A program made the position numbers and the translations under genes. Shown here one piece after another: positions 45,505-52,329 of a stretch of DNA of 64,000 nt (position 1 is the stretch's first letter; each line of letters starts with the position of its first letter). The notes under the pieces are model-generated. The model was given only the letters and a program-made list of their open reading frames with translations, was not told the DNA's origin and did not search any database. The stretch comes from Xanthobacter aminoxidans (lineage in GTDB: Bacteria > Pseudomonadota > Alphaproteobacteria > Rhizobiales > Xanthobacteraceae), in assembly GCF_023571765.1 (NCBI RefSeq), contig NZ_JAMJXC010000005.1, forward strand, positions 186,001 through 250,000, in the 5' to 3' direction.

Positions 45505-46140
45505 GTGAAGACCGATGACCTCATACGCGCCCTCGCCGCCGACGCGCGGCCGGTGCGCAGCTTCAGGAGCACGCTGGCGCTGGCGCTTGTCGTCGGCGTC
45601 GTGGCGGCGGCGTGCGTCTTCGCCCTGCGTCTTTCGCCGCGGCCGCATCTTCTGACGCAACTGGTGGAATGGCGCCTCGCCTTCAAGTTCGCGGTGACGC
45701 TCACGCTCGCCGCATCGGCGGTGGTGCTGGCGCTGCGCCTGTCGCAACCCGGCGCGCCGGTGGGACGGGCAGCGCGGGCCCTGCTGGTGCCGGCCCTCCT
45801 GCTTGCGGCGGGTGTTGCGTCCGAGCTGGTGACGACGCCCGCGAGCCAGTGGCGGCACGAACTCGTCGGCCGTTACGCCATCTATTGCACGACGCTCATT
45901 CCGATGATCGCCGCCCCGGCATTGGGCGCGCTCCTGCTCGCCCTGCGGCGCGGCGCCCCCACCCACCCGACGCTGGCCGGCGCCGCCGCGGGCCTCGCTG
46001 CGGGCGGCATCGGCGCCGCGCTTTACGCCCTCCATTGCGTGGACGATTCCCCGCTGTTCGTCCTCGCCTGGTACAGCATCGCGGTGGCGGTGGTGACGGC
46101 GGTGGGCGCGCTCGTGGGTAGCCGATTGCTGCGCTGGTAG
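45505..46140 (+). CDS. nrsF: NrsF-family membrane anti-sigma factor (DUF1109)
   Basis: A 211-residue inner-membrane protein with six hydrophobic segments after a short cytoplasmic N-terminus MKTDDLIRALAADARPVR. The WRHELVGRYAIYCTTLIPMIAAPALGALLLALRRGAP and AALYALHCVDDSPLFVLAWYSIAVAVV blocks, each with a Cys, match NrsF/DUF1109; those two Cys are the redox or metal-sensing residues proposed for the family. It starts at GTG 45505, with AAGGA upstream, and is coupled to the sigma gene. It holds the sigma factor inactive at the membrane until a signal arrives. Confidence 0.93.
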   Translation: MKTDDLIRALAADARPVRSFRSTLALALVVGVVAAACVFALRLSPRPHLLTQLVEWRLAFKFAVTLTLAASAVVLALRLSQPGAPVGRAARALLVPALLLAAGVASELVTTPASQWRHELVGRYAIYCTTLIPMIAAPALGALLLALRRGAPTHPTLAGAAAGLAAGGIGAALYALHCVDDSPLFVLAWYSIAVAVVTAVGALVGSRLLRW

Positions 46141-46313
46141 GGCAGGGGCTCCGGTTCCCGCGCCGCCGTTGCCGCGGGTTGCGAGCGGGCGGCTCTTCGG
46201 CGGCCGGCGCCGCCGCCCGTCACTGTTGCCCTTTGGTCGCTTGCCGGCTCCGTCTTCCGCCTGCCGTTCCGTCACCGCCTAGACCGCGCCACGGCGCTTA
46301 GCTACCCCTAATT

Positions 46314-46337
46314 GCAACTCTGGTCAGGGAGAGTTGC
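46314..46337 (+). promoter_or_regulatory. Hairpin enclosing the ribosome site of the adhesin-like gene
   Basis: GCAACTC (46314-46320) and GAGTTGC (46331-46337) are exact complements. The ten-base loop and inner stem hold AGGGAGAG, the probable ribosome site of the gene starting at 46342. Folding would partly hide it. Confidence 0.5.
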
Positions 46338-46341
46338 GGTC

Positions 46342-47637
46342 ATGGCGGCGAAGGCGAAAACCGGCTTCAGCGGGCTCGATAGGAGCAAGACGCTGGCGGA
46401 GAACACGGTGAATGCGGGTCCGGTGGTGCTGGATTCGAATGTGACGTTTACGGCGTCATCGCCTGATATTTTCACCCAAGGATACTTTCTTGTCGATGTT
46501 GCCAATTTTGGTGGGAATGACCATTTCTACCTTAAAGAGGGTGGGGGGATAAAGGTCGTTTACGGACAAGACTTTGGATCTGTTTATTATAATGATGTGC
46601 TGGTCGGAACAGTCACGTCAGGCGGTCCGTACATATCGGTCACTCTTGAGCCGAACGTAACAGCAGAATCTATGACCGCTATGGCGAGGGCGGCGAGGGC
46701 GGTGTCATATTACTACGATGGCGACGCGCCCTCAGCGTTCGGTCGCGTCGTCACTTATAGAGTTTTAAACTCGTCCGGCGCGGATACCTCAGCCACCATG
46801 CTGCTCAAGCTGAAGCCTGAGAATGACCTGCCCGTGTTCTCCGGCCTCGACGCCCAGTCGGTCCATTCCGCCTCGCAGGCGACTGCCGGTGTGGTCATCG
46901 ACGCCGACGTCCATGTCGCCAACCCCGACCTCACCGGCTTCAAGGGCGGCAAGCTCGCAGTCCATCTCGCCGGCGCGACCGCGACCGATCAGCTTTATCT
47001 GTCGGATGGGCATTTCAGCATCACCTGCAAGAAGCTCTATCTCGATGGAAAGCAGGTCGGCACGGTCTCGGCCGATGGACACAACGGGCACGACCTCGCC
47101 TTCACCTTCTCCGCCGCCATTTCCGATGCGCAGGCGAGCCAACTCGCCGAGCAGGTCTCCTATCGCTCCACCGCCGCCTCCGCCCCGAGCGGCGCGCGGG
47201 ACGTGACCTTCACCGTCACCGACGCCGAGAAGAGTTCGACGAGCGCGCATGTCGCGCTGGGTTTCGAAGCGGACGCTCCGACCCTTCTCTCCGCCAATGC
47301 CATGGTCTCCGACCCCTTCGCGACCCTGAAGGCGGCCGCGTCGGGCGCGCCGGACGATCTCTCCGCCGTGTTCGCCACGCTGGAGGCGCGGGCGGCGGGG
47401 TTGCTGGAGGCGGCGTCGCACGCCCATGGGGCGCTCGCCATGGATCACCTGCCGGACCTCCATCTGCCGGCGGCGGTCGCCGACTATCTCGAGGCCATCG
47501 GTTCATCCATTCTCGACCATGCGCAGTCGGCGCATCCCGCGCTGGTGCACGAGCTGTCCGACCGGGCGGCGGCGCTGGCGGCGCATGTGCATGACGTGCT
47601 TCATCCCGTGCACGGGAGCGCGGACGCGCTGATCTGA
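46342..47637 (+). CDS. Adhesin-like repeat protein of unknown function
   Basis: A 431-residue protein with two diverged copies of an immunoglobulin-like repeat. The copies, about residues 20-155 and 165-305, both have a pattern like DxxVxFxxxNPDLxxxKGGxLxVxxAGxxxxDxLYLxxG, VYYNDVLVGTV or LYLDGKQVGTVSADG, and a final YRVLN or SGARDVTFTVTDAE. Such repeats are found in large alphaproteobacterial surface adhesins. The last 110 residues are helical and rich in His (HAHGALAMDHLPDLHLP, HVHDVLHPVHG). There is no signal peptide and no RTX Ca-binding repeats, so any secretion would be by type I or another route. Codons of the first repeat are noticeably AT-richer than the rest. It starts at ATG 46342. 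Confidence 0.75.
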   Translation: MAAKAKTGFSGLDRSKTLAENTVNAGPVVLDSNVTFTASSPDIFTQGYFLVDVANFGGNDHFYLKEGGGIKVVYGQDFGSVYYNDVLVGTVTSGGPYISVTLEPNVTAESMTAMARAARAVSYYYDGDAPSAFGRVVTYRVLNSSGADTSATMLLKLKPENDLPVFSGLDAQSVHSASQATAGVVIDADVHVANPDLTGFKGGKLAVHLAGATATDQLYLSDGHFSITCKKLYLDGKQVGTVSADGHNGHDLAFTFSAAISDAQASQLAEQVSYRSTAASAPSGARDVTFTVTDAEKSSTSAHVALGFEADAPTLLSANAMVSDPFATLKAAASGAPDDLSAVFATLEARAAGLLEAASHAHGALAMDHLPDLHLPAAVADYLEAIGSSILDHAQSAHPALVHELSDRAAALAAHVHDVLHPVHGSADALI

Positions 47638-47725
47638 TCCGCGGCCGGCAGCAGCCGATGCTCTTGCCAGAACGGCGCGGGCCGTGCCCATCTAGGGCGC
47701 GGCTGTTCCGGGCGGGAGGCAGGCG

Positions 47726-48688
47726 ATGTCGCAAGGCGAGGGCCGGGTCGGGGCGCGGGACAGAGGCGGCTTTGATCGCCGCAGCCTGCTGAAAGGCGCG
47801 GCGGCACTCGCCGCCGCCGGGGGTATCGCTTCGGGCGCACGGGCCGCGGCCGGCGGGCTCATTGATGCACACAGCCACAGCTGGGGCGGCGATCTCTCCC
47901 GCTATCCCATGGTCAACGGCCAGACGGCACGCGACCGCGATCCGCCGGACTACGACATCGACACCGTGCTGGCGCGGGAGGCGGCCATCGGGGTGTCGCG
48001 GGTCGTGCTGGTTCAGCACATCGGCTATTTCGGTTTCGACAGCTCCTATCTGACGGATGCCGCGCGGGCGCACCCCGGCACCTTCGCGGTGGTGGGCGCG
48101 GTGGACGATCGGCGGGCCGACGCGCCGGAGGCCATGCAGGCGGCCAAGACGGCGGGCGTGAAGGGGGTCCGCCTGAGGGGCGTCAATACCGCCTCCTGGC
48201 TCACCTCTTCGGTGATGGCCACCATCTGGGCGACGGCGGCGGAAGAAAACCTCGTGCTGTGCCCGCTCCTGCGCGACAGCCCGGATATGAGCGACGACGC
48301 GCTCGTGCATGTGGCCGAGATGTGCCGGCGCTACCCCGCGACGAATGTCTGCCTCGACCACATGGCCCATGTGAAGCCCGGCGACACCCGGCAGCTGGAC
48401 AGGCTTCTGGCGCTTTCCGCCTTTCCGGGCGTGACGGTGAAGGTCTCCGGCCTCAACAAGTATGACACGCCTCCCTACGACCGGGTGATCCCGCAATTCG
48501 TCGCCCTCCTCGCCGCCTTCGGCGCCGGCCGGCTGATGTGGGGCAGCGACATGCCGGTGCTGGAGCGCGAGCCGCCCAACACCCTCCAGGCGGCTTTCGA
48601 TTTCATCGCCCGCCGCGCGCCCCTCGACGATCAACAAAGGGACTTTCTGCTGCGGGGAACGGCCGAGCGGGTGTTCTTCGGCGGATAG
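47726..48688 (+). CDS. Tat-exported amidohydrolase
   Basis: A 320-residue TIM-barrel metal hydrolase of the amidohydrolase-2 family (PF04909). The Tat signal is visible: R18-R19-S-L-L-K followed by GAAALAAAGGIASGARA. Metal ligands are expected at H49 and H51 (IDAHSHSW), then His in VCLDHMAH and Asp in LMWGSDMPV. The family includes lactonases, decarboxylases and gluconate-type hydrolases. It starts at ATG 47726 after GGGAGGCAGG. Neighbours give no clue to substrate; export to the periplasm with metal loaded inside is consistent with Tat use. Confidence 0.9.
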   Translation: MSQGEGRVGARDRGGFDRRSLLKGAAALAAAGGIASGARAAAGGLIDAHSHSWGGDLSRYPMVNGQTARDRDPPDYDIDTVLAREAAIGVSRVVLVQHIGYFGFDSSYLTDAARAHPGTFAVVGAVDDRRADAPEAMQAAKTAGVKGVRLRGVNTASWLTSSVMATIWATAAEENLVLCPLLRDSPDMSDDALVHVAEMCRRYPATNVCLDHMAHVKPGDTRQLDRLLALSAFPGVTVKVSGLNKYDTPPYDRVIPQFVALLAAFGAGRLMWGSDMPVLEREPPNTLQAAFDFIARRAPLDDQQRDFLLRGTAERVFFGG

Positions 48689-48862
48689 GGGCTGCGCGCC
48701 CAGGTTGTGTGGGGAGGGGTGGCGTAGTTTTACCTAGCGTCATTTCCGGTTTTTCTCTGTAATTCGACGAATGCGGCAAGACGAACCGAGCCGTTGGTTG
48801 CGTCATCCTCATCTTCGCTGGTATTCTCGCAGCCTTCGGGACACGAACACACGCAGGGTGGG

Positions 48863-49357
48863 ATGCGGGGCGGGGCAGGCAGTGAGGCGCGTGACCGCGC
48901 GGCCGGATGGGCCGGACGCGCACACGCGGCTTTGCGCCTTCCGGTCGTCCTGCGCCTTCCCGTTGCGTTGCGTCTGCTTTTCGTCGTCCTGATCCTCGTC
49001 AACGGTGTCGCCACCTTCGTTCAGGCCGGCAATGCCGCGGGCCTCAGGTGGAATGCGGTCGAGGTCGACGGGCTCGTCGCCGCTGGCCTGCTGTGCGAGC
49101 ACGAGAGCGGGCAGGCGGGCTCTTCCGCCCCCGATCAATCCCCCGCCCATCCCTGCTGCGCGGATTGCATCGCCTGTCCCTGTGCCGACGGGATGCTGGC
49201 GCCGCCGCCGACGCCGGTCGCCCTCGGTGCCGTGGGCAGATTCCACATGGTGCGTGCCGATCTTCCGGCCGTCCAGCTCGCCACCCAATTTCCCTTCAAG
49301 CGCGGGCCGCCGCCGCGCGCACCTCCCCACCTCGTGACCGCCGTCAAGGCCGCCTGA
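48863..49357 (+). CDS. DUF2946-like small membrane protein of copper locus
   Basis: A 164-residue protein with one hydrophobic segment (LRLLFVVLILVNGVATFVQA) after an Arg-rich N-terminus, then a Cys- and His-rich stretch CEHESG ... AHPCCADCIACPCADGM, which looks like a metal-binding segment. The HPCCxDC form resembles DUF2946 proteins, often found with copper genes. I start at ATG 48863 with AGGG just upstream; the frame is open further upstream but only with a TTG. It heads a four-gene group with an exported protein, copC and copD. The family call is moderate. Confidence 0.6.
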   Translation: MRGGAGSEARDRAAGWAGRAHAALRLPVVLRLPVALRLLFVVLILVNGVATFVQAGNAAGLRWNAVEVDGLVAAGLLCEHESGQAGSSAPDQSPAHPCCADCIACPCADGMLAPPPTPVALGAVGRFHMVRADLPAVQLATQFPFKRGPPPRAPPHLVTAVKAA

Positions 49358-49402
49358 ACCGGCGCGCGAGCGCGCGCCTTCGGTTTCTCACGAGGATTTT
49401 TC

Positions 49403-50314
49403 ATGACCCGGCTTCACAGTGCCGTCAGCCTTTGCGCGCTGACCGGCCTTCTTCTCGCTGCGCATCCGCCCTCCGCGCACGCCCATGGAATCGCGGGCGA
49501 CCGCGTGTTCCCGGCGACCCTCACCTTCGACGATCCGGCCGTGGCCGATGAGCTCGCTCTGCCTACCGTGCAATATCTGAAGGATAGCGACGGCGTCGGC
49601 GGCACCGGCTATTCGTTCGAATATGCCAAGACCATCACCCCGTGGCTCGGCATCTCGGTCGAAAGCGGCTGGCTGCAGAATACCCCCGGCCATTCGGGCT
49701 TCGACAATATCGAGACGACGCTGAAATGGATGCTCCTCAACAATGCGGAGCATGAATTCATCTTCTCGGTGGGCCTCAGCATCGAATGGGGTGGCACCGG
49801 CAATTCCAAGGTGGTGGACAGCTACACCACGGTGTCGCCCAACCTCTATTTCGGCAAGGGCTTCGGCGATCTGCCGGACAGCCTCGCCTTGCTCCGCCCC
49901 TTCGCCATCACCGGCCAGCTGGGCTATGGCCTGCCCACCCAGCTCACCGATCCGCTGACCTTCGAATCCAACCCGCGTGTGCTCACCTGGGGCCTGTCGC
50001 TGCAATACAGTCTGCCCTACCTCAACCAGAATGTGCGCGAGATGACCGGGCAGCCGGATTTCATCAAGCAGCTCACCCCCATCATCGAAGCGAGCTTCCA
50101 GTCGCCGGTCTCCAACATCGGCGACGGTGCGCGCATCACCACGGGCACCATCAATCCCGGTGTCATCTGGTCCAATGGCGCGGTGCAGGTGGGCCTTGAG
50201 GCGCTCATTCCCATCAATGCCCAGAGCGGCAGCCATGTGGGCGTGATCGGCCAGCTGCATTTCTTCCTGGACGACATCTTCCCGAACGGCATCGGAAAGC
50301 CTCTCTTTCCCTGA
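49403..50314 (+). CDS. Exported outer-membrane-like protein of copper locus
   Basis: A 303-residue exported protein. The signal LCALTGLLLAAHPPSAHA leads to a mature start HGIAGDRVFPATLTFDDPAVADELALPT that contains an N-terminal His. The rest alternates aromatic and polar residues in short strands (ITPWLGISVESGWLQ, TVSPNLYFGKGFGDLP, LGYGLPTQ, GLSLQYSLPYLNQ, AVQVGLEALIPI), as in small outer-membrane beta barrels, and ends with Phe-containing LFP. I know similar proteins beside copC/copD but no name. It starts at ATG 49403 after GAGGA and is coupled to copC, 41 bases downstream. Confidence 0.72.
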   Translation: MTRLHSAVSLCALTGLLLAAHPPSAHAHGIAGDRVFPATLTFDDPAVADELALPTVQYLKDSDGVGGTGYSFEYAKTITPWLGISVESGWLQNTPGHSGFDNIETTLKWMLLNNAEHEFIFSVGLSIEWGGTGNSKVVDSYTTVSPNLYFGKGFGDLPDSLALLRPFAITGQLGYGLPTQLTDPLTFESNPRVLTWGLSLQYSLPYLNQNVREMTGQPDFIKQLTPIIEASFQSPVSNIGDGARITTGTINPGVIWSNGAVQVGLEALIPINAQSGSHVGVIGQLHFFLDDIFPNGIGKPLFP

Positions 50315-50355
50315 ACGTCCGTTCCTTCCCTGATCCCCTTTTCGAGAGATCCATC

Positions 50356-50721
50356 ATGAAGCGCATCGCAACCCTCGTCGCCGCGGCCGCCCTCGGCCTC
50401 CTGTCCGCCTCCGCCGCCTTCGCCCATGCCCATCTGGAAAAGGCGGTGCCGGGCGTCGGCGCCACCGTTTCCGCCGGCCCCAGCGAGGTCCGCCTCGTCT
50501 TCAGCGAGGCGGTGGAGCCCCGCTTTTCCTCCATCGTCGTCACCCGCGCGGACGGCTCGGCCGTGGCCTCCGGCGCGGCGGCCGATGCCTCCGATCCCAA
50601 GGCGCTGGTGCTGAAGCTGGGGGCGGCGCTGCCGGCCGGCAGCTACAAGGTGCAGTGGAAGATCGTCTCCGTTGACACCCACAAGACCGAGGGCAGCTTC
50701 GGCTTCCAGGTCGGCAAATAG
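50356..50721 (+). CDS. copC: Periplasmic copper-binding protein CopC
   Basis: A 121-residue protein. The signal MKRIATLVAAAALGLLSASAAFA leaves a mature N-terminus HAHLEKAVPG, whose first His is the usual Cu(II) ligand, with D107 and H109 in SVDTHKTEG completing the site. There is no Met-rich Cu(I) site, so it should bind Cu(II) only. It delivers copper to CopD or buffers it in the periplasm. It is coupled to copD, the TAG stop and GTG start sharing a base. Confidence 0.93.
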   Translation: MKRIATLVAAAALGLLSASAAFAHAHLEKAVPGVGATVSAGPSEVRLVFSEAVEPRFSSIVVTRADGSAVASGAAADASDPKALVLKLGAALPAGSYKVQWKIVSVDTHKTEGSFGFQVGK

Positions 50722-51629
50722 TGGACGTGTTTCCCCTCATCCTCGCCGCACGCTTCGTGCATTTCGCGGCGGGGCTGGTGCTGCTCGGTGCGCCGCTGTT
50801 CGTGTTCACCGCCGTTCCGGCGTGGGCCGGGGCAGCGGGCGCCTCGGCCGTGCGGGCGGCGGAGCGGATGGCTTTGCTCGCGCTGCCGGTCGCGCTCGTC
50901 TCCGCCCTCGTGTGGGCGGGGGCGTCGCTGGTGGACATCACCGGCACGCCAGCGAGCCTAGCCGACCCGAGCCTCGTCTCCGGCTTCCTGCTGGAAACCG
51001 GGTTCGGCCGGGCCATGGCGTTCCGGCTTGTCGTGCTCGTGTTGGCCGCGCTCGCGGCGCTTGCCCTGCGCGGACGGCGGCGGCTGGCGGCGATCGTGGC
51101 GGCGGGGGGGGTGCTGATGGCGAGCGAAAGCCTGCTCGGCCATCCCGGTGCCGCCGAAGGGGCGCGGGCGGTGATGCTGGTGGCGGTGCATGCCGTCCAT
51201 GGCACGGGTGCGGCGGTGTGGATCGGCGGGCTGCTGCCGCTCATCGTGCTGCTGGACGGCTGGGCGAAAGCGCCTGATGAAGCCGGAAAGGCGCCGGGCG
51301 CCGTGCTGCGGCGGTTCTCCTGCGTCGGCATCGGGGCGGTGCTGATGGTGGGCTTTGGCGGTAGCCTTGCCGCGATCCTGCACATCGAGACGCCAGCCGC
51401 GCTGCCGGGGACGATCTACGGGCGCATCGTTTTGCTGAAGGCGACGATGTTCGCCGGCCTCGTCTGCCTCGCCTTGCGCAACCGGCATATCGCCCTGCGC
51501 CTCGCCCGCTCGGACGCACGGGGCGCGGACCTTGCGCGCATCGCGATGAACAGCCGGCTGGAGGTGGCGCTGGCCCTTGTCGCCGTCTTCCTCGCGGCGC
51601 TGCTGGGCATGAGCGATCCGCAGCTTTAG
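50721..51629 (+). CDS. copD: Copper transport membrane protein CopD
   Basis: A 302-residue membrane protein with about eight hydrophobic segments. Family features are ARFVHFAAGLVLLGAPLFVF near the N-terminus and LVAVHAVHGTGAAVWIGGLLPLIVLL, whose His residues are thought to pass copper. The C-terminal TIYGRIVLLKATMFAGLVCLALRNRH block is the CopD domain. It starts at GTG 50721. CopC and CopD together are usually seen as copper uptake to the cytoplasm. The convergent kdpE ends ten bases away. Confidence 0.92.
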   Translation: MDVFPLILAARFVHFAAGLVLLGAPLFVFTAVPAWAGAAGASAVRAAERMALLALPVALVSALVWAGASLVDITGTPASLADPSLVSGFLLETGFGRAMAFRLVVLVLAALAALALRGRRRLAAIVAAGGVLMASESLLGHPGAAEGARAVMLVAVHAVHGTGAAVWIGGLLPLIVLLDGWAKAPDEAGKAPGAVLRRFSCVGIGAVLMVGFGGSLAAILHIETPAALPGTIYGRIVLLKATMFAGLVCLALRNRHIALRLARSDARGADLARIAMNSRLEVALALVAVFLAALLGMSDPQL

Positions 51630-51639
51630 CCGGGTCGGC

Positions 51640-52329
51640 TCACTCCGGCTCCGCGAGGCGATAGCCGACGCCGGTCTCGGTGCGGATGTAGCGGGGCTTT
51701 TCGGGGTTATCCTCCAGCTTCTGCCGGAGCTGGCGGACATAGACGCGCAGATATTGCAGATCGTGCATCTCGCCCCACACCTGCGAGAGCAGATAATGGT
51801 GGGTCAGAACCTTGCCCGCATGTTGCACCAGCACCCGCAGGATGGCGTATTCCTTGGGTGAGAGCTTCACCTCCCGGTCCTTCACCTTCACGATCCGCCG
51901 CACCAGATCCACCGAGAGGTCGCCCACCACGAACAGGGGCTTCTCGCCCTGCTGCTGGAGGCGGTGGCGCAGAGCGACGCGGATGCGGGCGACCAGCTCG
52001 TTCATGCCGAAGGGCTTGGTGACGTAATCATCCGCCCCCGCCTCCAGCGCCTCCACGATGCCGGGTTCGTCGGTGCGGCTGGAGAGGATGATGATGGGGC
52101 AGGTCAGCCCCTCCTCGCGCCAGCGGCGCAGCAGGTCGCGGCCGGGAATGTCGGGCAGGCCGAGGTCGAGGATGACGAGATCGGGCGCGCCCGCGGCCAT
52201 GAGCGCCAGTGCCTCGGCGCCGGTGGCGGCGCTCTCCACCCCGTAGCCCTGCGTCGGCAGGCCGGTGGCGAGCAGGCGGCGGATGGCGGGTTCGTCGTCC
52301 ACCACGAGGAGCTTCACGGCCGCGCTCAC
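51640..52329 (-). CDS. kdpE: KdpE response regulator
   Basis: A 229-residue OmpR-type regulator. The receiver has D11-D12 and phosphoacceptor D55 (VILDLGLPD); the winged-helix domain ends VRQLRQKLEDNPEKPRYIRTETGVGYRLAEPE, typical of KdpE. The GTG start overlaps the kdpD stop by four bases (GTGA). It would be phosphorylated by KdpD and activate the kdp operon under potassium limitation. Confidence 0.95.
   Translation of the reverse strand: MSAAVKLLVVDDEPAIRRLLATGLPTQGYGVESAATGAEALALMAAGAPDLVILDLGLPDIPGRDLLRRWREEGLTCPIIILSSRTDEPGIVEALEAGADDYVTKPFGMNELVARIRVALRHRLQQQGEKPLFVVGDLSVDLVRRIVKVKDREVKLSPKEYAILRVLVQHAGKVLTHHYLLSQVWGEMHDLQYLRVYVRQLRQKLEDNPEKPRYIRTETGVGYRLAEPE

Noticed and set aside
48759-48785. 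Possible second SigF-type promoter (GTAATT, 17 bases, CGAA) before the copper group
   Set aside because: The spacing is one base off and the -35 is weaker than at 44903; chance is likely.
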